Shown here in pieces: positions 34,964 to 44,498 of a stretch of 64,000 bases of DNA. The notes beneath the pieces were generated by a model. The model had not been told where the DNA came from, searched no databases, and saw nothing but the letters and a program-made list of their open reading frames with translations. The DNA is taken from NCBI GenBank assembly GCA_039818985.1, contig JBCBSU010000002.1, positions 62,001-126,000 on the forward strand, in the 5' to 3' direction. The first letter of the stretch is position 1. Each line of letters starts with the position of its first letter. The DNA is from Pseudomonadota bacterium (GTDB lineage: Bacteria; Pseudomonadota; Alphaproteobacteria; Sphingomonadales; Sphingomonadaceae). Both the position numbers and the translations under genes were made by a program.

Positions 34964-35845
34964 ATGAAACAGACAGCACCGCGATTCTTCTCTGCCGCTG
35001 CCGGCGCCATAGTGCTGGCGCTGCTGGTGCCGCATCCGGCACAGGCGCAGGGCGGCGATCTCGAAGCGCGGGTCAAGCGGCTCGAGTCCGAAGTCCGGGC
35101 GGTGCAGCGCAAGGTCTTTCCGGGTGGTTCAGAGCGTTTTTTCGAGCCTGAGGTGCAACCCGAAACAGCACCCGAGACAGCCCAGCCGAGCAATACAAAC
35201 TCTGCCGTTGCCGACCTGTTGCTGCGGGTCGACGCGCTGGAAAGCCAGCTGGCAGCGCTGACCGCAATCGGTGAAGAGAACAGCTTCAAACTCGGCCAGA
35301 TGGAAGAGCGGCTGGCGGCGCTTGAGGTAAAGGCGGAAGCCGAAGAGGTCATAGAGGCAGCGCCAGGAGCCGAGGAAGCGGTTGCTGCTGCAGCCGAGGA
35401 ACCCAGCCCCGAGCGCATTGCTGCGGTATCGGCGATTATCAAGCCGGAGAGTGATGATGCCGGCGAGGACGATTATATTTATGGCTTCCGCCTATGGGAT
35501 GCAGGCTTTTATTCCGAAGCCCAGCAGCAACTTGCGCTGACCGTCGAGAAACACCCCGAACACCGCCGCATCAGCCATGCGCGCAACCTGCTTGGCCGTG
35601 CCTATCTCGACGGTGGCAAGCCGGGCCGCGCGGCGCAGATACTGCTGGAAAACTACCAAAAAGGTCCGCGCGGCGCGCGCGCGGCGGACAGCCTTTACTA
35701 TCTCGGCCGGTCGCTGATCGCCAGCGGCGACAACGCCAAGGCCTGCGCTTCCTTTGCCGAAATGGCCGATGTCTATCCCGATATCGCCGAGGGCCGCCTT
35801 TCCGATGAACTGGCCAGCGGTCGCCAGGACGCCGATTGCGATTGA
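34964..35845 (+). CDS. cpoB: Tol-Pal associated protein CpoB/YbgF-like, coiled coil plus TPR
   Basis: A 293-residue periplasmic protein. It has a signal peptide (ends PAQAQ), two coiled-coil segments (LEARVKRLESEVRAVQRKV and VADLLLRVDALESQLAAL), an acidic linker, and C-terminal TPR repeats beginning YIYGFRLWDAGFYSEAQQQL. CpoB coordinates peptidoglycan synthesis and outer-membrane constriction with Tol-Pal. ATG at 34964 has AAGGA 10 bases before it; the open frame starts earlier at 34874. tol and pal genes are not adjacent; tilS overlaps its stop. Confidence 0.85.
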   Translation: MKQTAPRFFSAAAGAIVLALLVPHPAQAQGGDLEARVKRLESEVRAVQRKVFPGGSERFFEPEVQPETAPETAQPSNTNSAVADLLLRVDALESQLAALTAIGEENSFKLGQMEERLAALEVKAEAEEVIEAAPGAEEAVAAAAEEPSPERIAAVSAIIKPESDDAGEDDYIYGFRLWDAGFYSEAQQQLALTVEKHPEHRRISHARNLLGRAYLDGGKPGRAAQILLENYQKGPRGARAADSLYYLGRSLIASGDNAKACASFAEMADVYPDIAEGRLSDELASGRQDADCD

Positions 35846-36828
35846 CGCAGCGACCCGACACGCTGGGCGATGCGGCACTGACAGCCGAACTCGCCGACAA
35901 TTTTGCCAGGCTGGCCGGTGACGATGCGGCCGATGATCCGCAGGCCGGAATTGGCATTGCCGTATCGGGTGGACCCGACAGCATGGCGCTGCTGGTGCTG
36001 GCGGCAAGGCTATGGCCGGAGCGCATCGCCGCCGCCACCATCGATCACCAGCTGCGCCCCGAAAGCGGCGATGAAGCGGCCATGGTCGCCCGCTATTGCG
36101 CTGATCACGATATTCCGCACAGCATCCTGATCCCGGCGCAGCCGATCATCGGCAATATCCAGTCTGCCGCGCGCAATGTGCGCTATGATTTGTTGCAGCG
36201 CTGGTGCGCGGAGGAAGACTGTCCTTGGCTGCTGACCGCACATCATGCCGATGACCAGCTTGAGACAATGCTGATGCGGCTGAACCGCGGCAGCGGTGTC
36301 GCCGGCATGGCCGGCGTCCGGGCACGCAACGACAATGTGCTGCGCCCGCTGCTGCATGTCGGCAAAGCCGATCTGCTCGGCTTTTGCGCGCGTCACGTCA
36401 TCCCCTTTGTCGATGACCCTTCAAATAGCGATATGCGCTTCGATCGCAGCCATTTGCGCCAGGCACTGGACGGCTGCGACTGGCTCGACGCAGCAGCGGC
36501 AGCGCAATCGGCAAGCGCGCTGGCACAGGCCGATGAGGCGCTGCGCTGGGCCGCCGGGCAGGAGGCGGGACGCCGCTTTAAGAGCAGCGATGATGCATTG
36601 CTCTGCGATATGACCGGCACCGCCCTGCCGCATGATATCATCCGCCGAATCATGGTGCTGGCGCTGCAGCGGATCGAGCCGGGGCTGATTCCGCGTGGCG
36701 ATGCGCTGGATCGGCTGATCGCGGCGCTGCAATCAGGCCAGACAGCGACCCAGGGCAATGTACTGTGTAGCAGCAACGACGGTATCTGGCGTTTCGCCGT
36801 TGCACCGCAACGATCAGAACACAAATAA
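35842..36828 (+). CDS. tilS: tRNA(Ile)-lysidine synthase
   Basis: A 328-residue N-type ATP pyrophosphatase that converts cytidine 34 of tRNA-Ile(CAU) to lysidine, so it reads AUA. The P-loop IAVSGGPDSMALLVLA, and then TAHHADDQLETMLMRLNRGSG, are typical. No ATG is available; TTG at 35842 overlaps the cpoB stop as TTGA and implies translational coupling, while another TTG lies 6 bases upstream at 35836. Essential in most bacteria. Confidence 0.92.
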   Translation: MTQRPDTLGDAALTAELADNFARLAGDDAADDPQAGIGIAVSGGPDSMALLVLAARLWPERIAAATIDHQLRPESGDEAAMVARYCADHDIPHSILIPAQPIIGNIQSAARNVRYDLLQRWCAEEDCPWLLTAHHADDQLETMLMRLNRGSGVAGMAGVRARNDNVLRPLLHVGKADLLGFCARHVIPFVDDPSNSDMRFDRSHLRQALDGCDWLDAAAAAQSASALAQADEALRWAAGQEAGRRFKSSDDALLCDMTGTALPHDIIRRIMVLALQRIEPGLIPRGDALDRLIAALQSGQTATQGNVLCSSNDGIWRFAVAPQRSEHK

Positions 36829-36991
36829 TTCAACATGTTAAACTATATGATCATGAAAATCGCGTTCACCATGCCGTGATTAATCCTATAGAATGGCTTT
36901 GCAGGCTATGTTGCACTCGCAGTTTTCACTCTTATCTAAATATATGATGTGCTAGGCTGCATCCGATTTACGCCGAAAGAGACACGCAAAT

Positions 36992-38944
36992 ATGAATAAC
37001 GATCAGGAACCGAATACCCCCAATCCCTGGATCCGAAACATGCTCATCTGGGCCGGTGTCATCATCGCGCTTCTGGTCGTGGTGTCGATGTTCAACACCG
37101 GCAATGTCAACAGCCGCGCCTCGGAAATAAGCTATTCGCAGTTCCGTGACCGTATCGCTGCAGGGACTTTGACCAAGGTCGAAATCGCCGAGGACCAGAT
37201 TGTCGGCATTGCCAGCGATGGCAGCCGCGTGGTCGCCACACCGGTGGGCAGCGATGCCAGCCTGGTCGAACTGCTCGAAAGCAAGCAGATCGAATATACC
37301 GGCCGTGCGCCCGAAAAAACCAGCCTGTTGACGCTGTTCCTGCTGCAGGCACTGCCATTCATCCTGATCATCGCCATCGCCTTTTTCATCATGCGACAGG
37401 TGCAGAAAGGCGGCGGTGCGGGCGGTGCCATGGGCTTTGGCAAGTCCAAGGCCAAGATGCTGACCGAGAAACAGGGCAAGGTGACCTTTGCCGATGTTGC
37501 CGGCATCGATGAAGCGCGCGAGGAATTGCAGGAAATTGTCGAGTTTCTGAAAGACCCGGCGCGCTTTGCCCGGCTTGGCGGCCAGATTCCCAAGGGCGCA
37601 TTGCTGGTCGGCTCGCCCGGTACCGGTAAAACCCTGCTGGCCCGTGCGATTGCCGGCGAGGCAGGCGTACCGTTCTTCACCATTTCGGGTTCGGATTTCG
37701 TCGAGATGTTTGTCGGCGTCGGTGCCAGCCGTGTCCGCGACATGTTCGAACAGGCCAAGAAGAATGCGCCGTGCATCGTGTTTATCGACGAGATCGACGC
37801 GGTTGGCCGTTCGCGTGGTCATGGCCTTGGCAACTCCAATGATGAGCGCGAGCAGACGCTGAACCAGCTGCTGGTCGAGATGGACGGCTTTGAGGCCAAT
37901 GAAGGCATCATCATCATCGCCGCGACCAACCGTCCCGACGTGCTCGATCCGGCGCTGCTGCGTCCAGGCCGTTTCGACCGCCAAGTGGTGGTGCCGGTGC
38001 CCGATATCGATGGCCGCGAGAAGATCCTGCAGGTGCATATGAAGAAGGTGCCGCTGGCTCCCGATGTCAGCGCCCGCATCATCGCCCGCGGTACGCCCGG
38101 CTTCTCCGGTGCCGATCTCGCCAATCTGGTGAACGAGGCCGCTTTGCTGGCCGCACGCCGCTCCAAGCGCCTTGTCGCGATGCAGGAATTCGAGGACGCC
38201 AAGGATAAGGTCATGATGGGCAGCGAGCGCAAGTCCATGGTGATGACCGAGGACGAGAAGAAGATGACCGCCTATCATGAGGCGGGCCATGCGATTGTCG
38301 CAATGCACGAGCCGGCGTCCGACCCGATCCACAAAGCGACCATCATCCCGCGTGGCCGTGCCCTCGGCATGGTGATGCGTCTGCCCGAGCGCGATAATTA
38401 CAGCTATCACCGCGACAAGATGTACGCCAATCTGTCGGTGTCCATGGGCGGTCGCGTCGCCGAGGAGATCATCTTCGGCTATGACAAGGTGTCCTCGGGC
38501 GCCAGTGGCGATATTCAGTATGCCACCCAGCTGGCGCGCGACATGGTCACCAAATGGGGCATGTCGGACGAGCTCGGCCCGGTGCAATATGAGGAACAGG
38601 CCGATGGCTATCTCGGCATGGGCCAGACCCAGCGCACCATGATGTCGGCGGAAACCTCGAAGAAGATCGACTCCGAAATCCGCCGCATCATCGATGCTGG
38701 CTATGACAAGGCAAAGACGGTGCTGACCGAGAATGAGGACCAGCTCCACTCGCTGGCCCAGGCGCTGCTCGAATATGAGACGCTGACCGGCGACGAGATT
38801 AAGAGCCTGCTCGACAACGGCAAGATCGACCGCCCCGACGAGCCCAGCGGCCCCACCGTGGTCAAACCCAGCGTCGGCGCCGCCATCCCCAAGGCCGGCG
38901 GCCGCAAGGGACCGTTCAGCAATCCCAAGCCCGAAGGGGCGTAG
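36992..38944 (+). CDS. ftsH: ATP-dependent zinc metalloprotease FtsH
   Basis: A 650-residue AAA+ membrane protease. Two N-terminal membrane helices (about 9-28 and 110-132) flank a periplasmic segment; the Walker A motif is [13 protein letters not shown] (Lys213), and the zinc motif HEAGH is at 429-433. FtsH degrades membrane proteins and regulators such as LpxC and RpoH. It has its own AT-rich upstream region of 163 bases and a strong terminator after it. Confidence 0.97.
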   Translation: MNNDQEPNTPNPWIRNMLIWAGVIIALLVVVSMFNTGNVNSRASEISYSQFRDRIAAGTLTKVEIAEDQIVGIASDGSRVVATPVGSDASLVELLESKQIEYTGRAPEKTSLLTLFLLQALPFILIIAIAFFIMRQVQKGGGAGGAMGFGKSKAKMLTEKQGKVTFADVAGIDEAREELQEIVEFLKDPARFARLGGQIPKGALLVGSPGTGKTLLARAIAGEAGVPFFTISGSDFVEMFVGVGASRVRDMFEQAKKNAPCIVFIDEIDAVGRSRGHGLGNSNDEREQTLNQLLVEMDGFEANEGIIIIAATNRPDVLDPALLRPGRFDRQVVVPVPDIDGREKILQVHMKKVPLAPDVSARIIARGTPGFSGADLANLVNEAALLAARRSKRLVAMQEFEDAKDKVMMGSERKSMVMTEDEKKMTAYHEAGHAIVAMHEPASDPIHKATIIPRGRALGMVMRLPERDNYSYHRDKMYANLSVSMGGRVAEEIIFGYDKVSSGASGDIQYATQLARDMVTKWGMSDELGPVQYEEQADGYLGMGQTQRTMMSAETSKKIDSEIRRIIDAGYDKAKTVLTENEDQLHSLAQALLEYETLTGDEIKSLLDNGKIDRPDEPSGPTVVKPSVGAAIPKAGGRKGPFSNPKPEGA

Positions 38945-38971
38945 GGCCGCTAGCTAGCGATACGGACAACT

Positions 38972-39007
38972 AAGGGCATGGCGGGCATTGGTCCGCCATG
39001 CCCTTTT
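38972..39007 (+). terminator. Rho-independent terminator after ftsH
   Basis: AAGGGCATGGCGG (38972-38984) pairs with CCGCCATGCCCTT (38993-39005) over an 8-base loop, a perfect 13-bp stem followed by TTTT. Confidence 0.9.
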
Positions 39008-39127
39008 CCATATGAAAACGGCGCTCACTTCCCGATCAGTTTTTGGTAGCGGAATATGAGCTAAAACTGGGCTACCAGCCTTTACCGTGCTCTCGAATCT
39101 GGCGCACCATCCAAGAGCCAAGACTTA

Positions 39128-39739
39128 TCAGGGGGACCGGAAGCCAATTTTCCCGAGAAGCATACAGACATTCTCAGCTGCAATTTGTTCCATGGCTTCT
39201 CTGCTCTTTCCTGATTTCACTAAGACCAACATGCCTACATGGGCGGCCAACATCACCTTTCCTAAGTCACTATCCTCGAGTGCATCGGAAGGGATTTCCC
39301 CCTTGCGTATGGCACCAAGCAAAGCGTTCGCGTAGGCAGCCTCAATCTTAAACAGGAACTCGTTTACGATAGTGAAGATCGCCGGATCACGCATTGCCGA
39401 ATAATCAATACTCGTGTTGCACACTAGGCATCCAAAACAAGCTTCTGGGGAATCTGGTTGAGCAGCGATACTATAGAGCGTTGAGCGTATCTGTTCGAGA
39501 CCAGCTTCGGGGTGCTGCAAGGGTTGAAGCAAGCGCTCACTCGCGATTGCAGCAAATGTCTGCAGGCACTCAATAAACAGCGATTGCTTGCTCTCAAAAT
39601 CGCGAAAAATTTGTCTGCGGTTTGTTCCTGTCGCCCCTTCTAGGTCAGCTATGCTTGCGCCGTTAAAGCCGAGTTTTAGAAAGCATCGCATTGCCTTCTC
39701 TAACGTAACGGAGCGATCCTGTTTGCGTATGGGCGGCAT
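39128..39739 (-). CDS. TetR/AcrR family transcriptional regulator
   Basis: A 203-residue repressor. The HTH lies at about residues 10-57 (LEKAMRCFLKLGFNGASIADLE, shown in part; then TNRRQIFRDFESKQSLF). The ligand-binding region has CFGCLVCNTSIDY, with two nearby cysteines, as in regulators answering electrophiles or oxidants. Codon use is AT-richer than its neighbours. It diverges from an SDR gene, with a 30-bp operator between them, so it likely represses itself and that gene. Confidence 0.9.
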   Translation of the reverse strand: MPPIRKQDRSVTLEKAMRCFLKLGFNGASIADLEGATGTNRRQIFRDFESKQSLFIECLQTFAAIASERLLQPLQHPEAGLEQIRSTLYSIAAQPDSPEACFGCLVCNTSIDYSAMRDPAIFTIVNEFLFKIEAAYANALLGAIRKGEIPSDALEDSDLGKVMLAAHVGMLVLVKSGKSREAMEQIAAENVCMLLGKIGFRSP

Positions 39740-39835
39740 GTCACATTGGTTCCACTATAGAGCTGATATCTTTCTTATTCCGGCAATCCAATTCGGTTTC
39801 AAGTCGGGCAATTCATCATGGCATCTCATTCACTC

Positions 39836-39865
39836 ATCTATTGTCAACGATCATTGACAATAGAT
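39836..39865. promoter_or_regulatory. TetR operator, 12-bp inverted repeat
   Basis: ATCTATTGTCAA (39836-39847) and TTGACAATAGAT (39854-39865) are perfect inverted repeats around a 6-base spacer. The right arm contains the -35 box of the SDR promoter, so binding would block transcription directly. The adjacent TetR-type gene is the obvious partner. Confidence 0.85.
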
Positions 39866-39882
39866 ATCATGCCCGTTATCAT
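39854..39882 (+). promoter_or_regulatory. Strong sigma-70 promoter of the SDR gene
   Basis: TTGACA (39854-39859), 17-base spacer, TATCAT (39877-39882), which matches five of six -10 bases. Start codon at 39917 gives a short leader. The -35 lies inside the TetR-type operator. Confidence 0.8.
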
Positions 39883-39916
39883 CTGATAAATAACGTAAAA
39901 TTTGGAGTACGCTCAA

Positions 39917-40828
39917 ATGGCAAGCATCGTGATTTGCGGCGCCAGCGGCCTTGTCGGTTCGCTTCTGGGCCGTCAGCTGCATGAAAGGGGCGACAGCGTG
40001 ATTGTCGTGGGCCGGGATAGCGAGAAGCTCCGTCGTGAATTCCCCTACGGAGCCGCTCATTTAACTTGGGCTGAGCTGGAACAATTGCAGCCAAATGAAG
40101 TTGCGACGCTAGTCAATTTGGCGGGAGCGGGCGTGATGGAAAAACGCTGGGATGAAGGCTACAAAGATGTGATGATGGATAGCCGGTTAATTTCGACCGA
40201 AGCTTGTGCCAATATCTGCGCTCAAAACCCCCAAATTGATCTCATCAATGCATCTTCGGTGCACACATATGGAGTTCATCCAACTGATCATTCGCCTTTC
40301 GTTGAGGGCGATTTGCCGTCCACGGGGAAAGATTGTTTCTTGTATGAGATGGCAAGAAGATGGGAGGGGGCGACTCTGCCGGCTGTTGAAAGCGGCGCTA
40401 GAGTTGTCACACTGAGAATTGGAGTGGTCTTGTCGCCTGAAGGTGGCGCCCTGATTGAAACTGCTAAACCCTTCAAATTGTATCTAGGGGGCCGGCATGG
40501 CACCGGCAAACAGATCATGTCTTGGATTTCATTGCGCGACCTTGTGAATGCCATAGTTTTTCTGGTCTACAACAGAGACGTCGAGGGGCCTGTGAATATG
40601 GTTTCGCCTGCGCCTTGCACAAATTCAGAGTTTGCCCGCGCTCTTGGGGCTGCCCTTGGAAAGTCGAGCTTCCTCCCCATGCCTAGCCCAGTAGTGCGCG
40701 CAGTGATGGGGCAGGCAGGGCTTGAGCTTGTGCTTCTGGGTCAGCGAGTCCTGCCGGAAAAACTCCTTGGAGCTGGTTTCCGATTTCAGGATCGGGAAAT
40801 TCACCAAGCTCTAAGAGAAATGTTCTGA
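39917..40828 (+). CDS. TIGR01777-type NAD-dependent epimerase/oxidoreductase
   Basis: A 303-residue SDR-fold protein. The nucleotide motif is ICGASGLVGSLLGRQL; NLAGAGVMEKRWDEGYK and SSVHTYG match the TIGR01777 family, as does the end FRFQDREIHQALREMF. The catalytic role of the family is unclear; substrate unknown. ATG at 39917 with GGAG 9 bases before is preferred to the TTG at 39902. Transcription is from a strong promoter under a TetR-like operator. The DNA is AT-richer than its surroundings, so the pair may be acquired. No gene was seen in 40829-41049. Confidence 0.88.
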   Translation: MASIVICGASGLVGSLLGRQLHERGDSVIVVGRDSEKLRREFPYGAAHLTWAELEQLQPNEVATLVNLAGAGVMEKRWDEGYKDVMMDSRLISTEACANICAQNPQIDLINASSVHTYGVHPTDHSPFVEGDLPSTGKDCFLYEMARRWEGATLPAVESGARVVTLRIGVVLSPEGGALIETAKPFKLYLGGRHGTGKQIMSWISLRDLVNAIVFLVYNRDVEGPVNMVSPAPCTNSEFARALGAALGKSSFLPMPSPVVRAVMGQAGLELVLLGQRVLPEKLLGAGFRFQDREIHQALREMF

Positions 40829-40967
40829 GACGCTCTCTATTGGGCTATATCTAGGATATTGGGGCCTGTGACGGACCGTCTCCTCTGTAATAATTAGAAG
40901 CGTAGGCAGTCATTCCATCCATAACCCAAATGCGGACGTCAATTCCCATCCAACGTGACCCAATACC

Positions 40968-41005
40968 AAAACAAAACGCTACCCCCGCCCCGGCAGGGAT
41001 AGCGT
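40968..41005 (-). terminator. Rho-independent terminator of rpoZ
   Basis: On the minus strand ACGCTA and TAGCGT close a stem whose inner part pairs CCC with GGG, followed by TTTTGTTTT. It lies 45 bases after the rpoZ stop. Confidence 0.75.
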
Positions 41006-41049
41006 CTCCTCATCTCGTATTGTGCCACGCAGTCGCGCAGCCCTGAAAA

Positions 41050-41394
41050 TCAGCCGTCGAAATCGGTGCTGATCGATGTCGTCCGGGTCGGGGCCGAGGC
41101 GGTGAGGCGCAGGGCTTCGGCCGACTTGCTCAGCGAGCCGATCTCGTCCGGCGTATCGTCATCGTCGAGCTGGACCTTTTGCAGCGACTGCACCAGGCTT
41201 TCTTCCAGATCGTCGGGCTTGATGGTTTCCTCGGCGATTTCGCGCAGTGCCACCACCGGGTTCTTATCGCGGTCGCGGTCGATGGTCAGTTCGTCGCCGC
41301 CGGAAATCTCGCGCGCACGCTGGGCCGCCAAAAGAACCAGATCGAACCGGTTGGTGACCTTATCTACGCAATCTTCAACGGTAACGCGCGCCAT
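41050..41394 (-). CDS. rpoZ: DNA-directed RNA polymerase subunit omega
   Basis: A 114-residue omega subunit, which helps assemble and stabilise RNA polymerase. The N-terminal [20 protein letters not shown] and [10 protein letters not shown] are hallmarks. The C-terminal half is an acidic tail longer than in E. coli but usual in alphaproteobacteria. A terminator follows. spoT/relA is not adjacent here. Confidence 0.95.
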   Translation of the reverse strand: MARVTVEDCVDKVTNRFDLVLLAAQRAREISGGDELTIDRDRDKNPVVALREIAEETIKPDDLEESLVQSLQKVQLDDDDTPDEIGSLSKSAEALRLTASAPTRTTSISTDFDG

Positions 41395-41460
41395 GGCTGC
41401 TCCAAACTCTCTAAAACACTGTCGGGAAGAGTGAGCAAATAGGCACCGGGCGGCGGAATG

Positions 41461-42120
41461 TCAATGATTCTCCGGTTTCCCGGATGCGTCATCTTCGGCC
41501 TTCCAGCCCCAGAACAGCTTGCACGGCAATATATTCCAGAACTCGAAACCCTGGTCGATCCGGTCAAACCAGGGCTCCATATAATCGCGGCATTTGGCCG
41601 AGAATTGATAGACCAGAAACGCCCCGCCGGGACGCACAACCTCGCCAGTTGCCTTGCCAATCGCCGGGCCAACACCTTCGGGCAGGGTCGAAAAAGGCAG
41701 GCCGGACAGCACATAATCGGCCTTATCGAAACCGAAGGAACCGATGATCCCGGCGACATCGGCGGCGGAACCGTGCACCGCATGGAAGCGGCTGTCGGTA
41801 ATGGTGCGCTGCAGATAGGCGATGAAATCGGGATTGGTGTCGATCACGATCAGCGTGCCATCGCGGCGCAGCCGATCAAGCACCGGCTGGCAGAAGGTGC
41901 CGATGCCCGGACCATATTCGACGAACAGCCGGGTATTGTCCCAGTCGACCGGAGCAAGCATCTTGGCGATGGTAAAGCGCGATGAGGGAATGACCGAACC
42001 GACCATCACCGGATGTTTGAGAAAGCCCTTGAAGAACACACCCCAGGGGCCGAGCATCCGGGTCAGCCTGCGTTTGGCGCGCACCAGTAAAGGTGCATCT
42101 GCGGATTTGGACAGGCTCAT
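41461..42120 (-). CDS. SAM-dependent methyltransferase, phospholipid N-methyltransferase (PmtA)-like
   Basis: A 219-residue class I methyltransferase. FLKHPVMVGSVIPSSRFTIA and the SAM motif VEYGPGIGTF, then SGLPFSTLP, fit the PmtA group, which methylates phosphatidylethanolamine towards phosphatidylcholine and is related to rRNA adenine dimethylases. The basic, hydrophobic N-terminus (RRLTRMLGPWGVFFKGF) would favour membrane association. Substrate is inferred. It lies 66 bases upstream of rpoZ on the same strand. Confidence 0.78.
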   Translation of the reverse strand: MSLSKSADAPLLVRAKRRLTRMLGPWGVFFKGFLKHPVMVGSVIPSSRFTIAKMLAPVDWDNTRLFVEYGPGIGTFCQPVLDRLRRDGTLIVIDTNPDFIAYLQRTITDSRFHAVHGSAADVAGIIGSFGFDKADYVLSGLPFSTLPEGVGPAIGKATGEVVRPGGAFLVYQFSAKCRDYMEPWFDRIDQGFEFWNILPCKLFWGWKAEDDASGKPENH

Positions 42121-42208
42121 TCAGGTCCCCACTTTCTTTGTCGGCAATCATCATAACGGCACTGTCATCAAAGCCCAAGCATTTCGTCATAATAGTGTCA
42201 TGCACTGC

Positions 42209-42330
42209 ATCTTCCCCGCTTGCGGGGAGGGGGTTATCGGCTTTGCACGGCGCAGGTGGAGAACCCCCTCCGTCCTGCCTTCGCTAAGCTACGGCGCGGC
42301 GCCTCTCCGTAAACGGGGAGGATATAGGCG
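42209..42330. repeat. Intergenic repeat with CCCCGC/GCGGGG hairpins
   Basis: The stretch begins CTTCCCCGCTTGCGGGGAGG and ends CTCCGTAAACGGGGAGG, with AACCCCCTCCGTCCTGCC between. The first part is a perfect CCCCGC-TT-GCGGGG hairpin. It resembles, without being identical to, the CTCCCTTGAGGGAG repeat at 6701-6812. It fills most of the 242-base gap between divergent genes. Confidence 0.55.
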
Positions 42331-42362
42331 TTTAATGCTAGCCCTTACGCCTACAGCCGCTT

Positions 42363-43727
42363 ATGCCCTGCTCCATGGACGCGCCGCGCAAAACCGAAAC
42401 GCCCTCGTCGATACTCGCCGGCACCACCGTGCCGCGCGACCGCATGGCGGTGCTGTTTCTGGTGATGCTGGTCACCGCGGCCGGTAACACCGCGATGCAA
42501 TCGGTGATGCCGGGCATCGGCACCAAGCTGGGCATCCCCGATTTCTGGGTCAGCCTGGCCTATAGCTGGTCGGCGCTGCTGTGGATGTTTTCGGCGCCCT
42601 ATTGGGCCCGCATGTCGGACCGGCGCGGGCGCAAGGCGCTGATGAAGGTCGGCATGTGGGGCTTTGTCTCCTCATTTCTGGCATGCGCAGTGATCCTCTG
42701 GTTCGGGCTCAGCGGCTATCTCGGCGCGGTGGCGACGATCATGCTGTTCGCCCTGTTCCGCAGCCTTTATGGCGGCTTTGGTTCGGCCGCACCGCCAGCG
42801 GTACAGGCCTATGTCGCGGCGCGCACCGACCGGGCGCTGCGCACCCGGGTGCTGGCGGTCATCTCCTCCTCTTTCGGTCTCGGCACCGTGCTCGGCCCGG
42901 CGATCGCACCGTTGCTGATCATTCCAATGCTGGGGCTGGTCAGTCCGTTCGTGTTCTTCGCCGGTTTCGGGTTGATGGTCTATATCGCCCTGAGGCTGCG
43001 CCTGCCCGATGATGATCCACGCTTTGCCGTGCGCGGGCAGGTGGTCAGCGAGCCGAGCAATAGCGCCGCTGCGGGTAATCGTGCGGCGCACAATGACGAC
43101 AGCGAGATTGACAGCGACAGCGCCGAACCGGAGCGCCTGAGCTGGACCGACAGGCGCATCCGGCCATGGCTGGTGGCCGGGCTGCTGGGCGGCCATGCCC
43201 AGGCGATCATCCTTGGCGTTATCGGCTTTTTGCTGCTCGACCGGCTCGGCCTGCGCGCCACCCCGACCGAGGCCGCCGGCCCGACCGGGCTGGTGCTGAT
43301 GGCCGGGGCAATTGCAACGCTGCTGTCGCAATGGGGACTGATCCCCTATCTGCAAATGGGGCCGCGCGCCTCGACCCTGTGGGGGGCATTGCTCGGCGGC
43401 ATTGGCTGTCTGATGATCGGCATGGCGGGCGAGTTGCACAGCATCACGCTCGGCTATGTCGTTGCCTCACTGGGCTTCGGCCTGTTCCGCCCCGGTTTCA
43501 CCGCCGGTGCTTCCCTCGCGGTATCGCGCCCGGAACAGGGGCAGGTGGCGGGCATCGTCGCTTCAGTCAACGGTGCCGCCTTTGTTGTCGGCCCAGCCTT
43601 TGGCGTCTGGCTCTACAATGTCTATGCACCGCTGAGCTTCGGCCTGCTGGTCGCGCTCACGGCGTCGGTGCTGCTTCTCGGCTGGCGCGGCCTGCAGGCG
43701 GACTCTGTCCTTGAAGGGCGGATATAG
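42363..43727 (+). CDS. MFS transporter
   Basis: A 454-residue major facilitator protein with about twelve membrane helices and the loop 2-3 motif RMSDRRGRKALMKVG. A long hydrophilic loop (about 225-260) splits the two six-helix halves. LITTLE in the sequence fixes a substrate; the proton-coupled drug-export (DHA1) type is the closest general match. ATG at 42363 or the in-frame ATG at 42375 could be used; no clear ribosome site. Confidence 0.85.
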   Translation: MPCSMDAPRKTETPSSILAGTTVPRDRMAVLFLVMLVTAAGNTAMQSVMPGIGTKLGIPDFWVSLAYSWSALLWMFSAPYWARMSDRRGRKALMKVGMWGFVSSFLACAVILWFGLSGYLGAVATIMLFALFRSLYGGFGSAAPPAVQAYVAARTDRALRTRVLAVISSSFGLGTVLGPAIAPLLIIPMLGLVSPFVFFAGFGLMVYIALRLRLPDDDPRFAVRGQVVSEPSNSAAAGNRAAHNDDSEIDSDSAEPERLSWTDRRIRPWLVAGLLGGHAQAIILGVIGFLLLDRLGLRATPTEAAGPTGLVLMAGAIATLLSQWGLIPYLQMGPRASTLWGALLGGIGCLMIGMAGELHSITLGYVVASLGFGLFRPGFTAGASLAVSRPEQGQVAGIVASVNGAAFVVGPAFGVWLYNVYAPLSFGLLVALTASVLLLGWRGLQADSVLEGRI

Positions 43728-43745
43728 CGGCGAGCAGCCCTGCGC

Positions 43746-44498
43746 CTAATATCCACGCCAGATATTCAGCCGCCGACCATCATCACTGCGCCGCAAATGC
43801 ATCGGGCAGCGGCGTGGACGATAGTTGCGCGCCAGACACAGCCGCACCTCGCGCAACCAGCCCCGGCGATTGGTCTGCACCCGGATCATGTCCGGTTCGA
43901 GTCCGGGATTGACGGCGGCAAAAGCGTTGCGAAAACTGCCGATGCTGAGATCATTCTGGCGCGACAGCCGGTCCATATCGGGGAAACGCACAGCATCGAA
44001 AAGGGTGCGCGAAATACGGAAATAGGTCTGCGGATTGTCAGTCAGACAGCGGCCATGCTTGGCCCATTGCCGGTTGATCAGCCGTGCCGAGGGCATGATG
44101 CACAGATTGCGCCGCACCACCGCCGGGGCCAGCGGTCGCACCGGTGCACACCATTGCGGATAGTCCGGTCCGCGTGTTTCCGGCCACAGCCCGTGCAGTA
44201 CGAACCCGAAATCACCTATGCGTCGGGCGGCACGATCGCGGTTATCGAGCGCACCGCATTGTGTCGCCGCGCGGCGATCATCTTCGCGGCCCTTGCAATA
44301 TTCGGGCGACCAGCTGAGCGCCAGCACAAAACCTTCAACCGGCCGCACCCTTGGTGGTTGGTCGGCAGGTCTGCTGATCCCCGGTGAAACTGGCAGCGCA
44401 CCATCGATACGGCATTGATAGGATTGGGCATGAGCCGCCGCGGGTAGCATGGTCATTGCCAGCATGACAGCGCTGGCAAAACCCCTAAACACTGGCAA
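43746..44498 (-). CDS. Ribonuclease T2 family protein, secreted
   Basis: A 250-residue exported RNase with a signal peptide (ends AAAHA) and eight or more cysteines. The first active-site block FVLHGLWPE holds His102; the second reads LINRQWAKHGRC, with His148. In characterised RNase T2 enzymes the residue before the Trp is usually Glu; here it is Gln144, so activity may be altered. It starts inside the last 14 bases of nadC and is co-transcribed with it. Confidence 0.88.
   Translation of the reverse strand: MPVFRGFASAVMLAMTMLPAAAHAQSYQCRIDGALPVSPGISRPADQPPRVRPVEGFVLALSWSPEYCKGREDDRRAATQCGALDNRDRAARRIGDFGFVLHGLWPETRGPDYPQWCAPVRPLAPAVVRRNLCIMPSARLINRQWAKHGRCLTDNPQTYFRISRTLFDAVRFPDMDRLSRQNDLSIGSFRNAFAAVNPGLEPDMIRVQTNRRGWLREVRLCLARNYRPRRCPMHLRRSDDGRRLNIWRGY

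Noticed and set aside
36968-38749. 593-codon frame opposite ftsH
   Set aside because: Long frames opposite GC-rich genes arise from codon bias; ftsH is certain.
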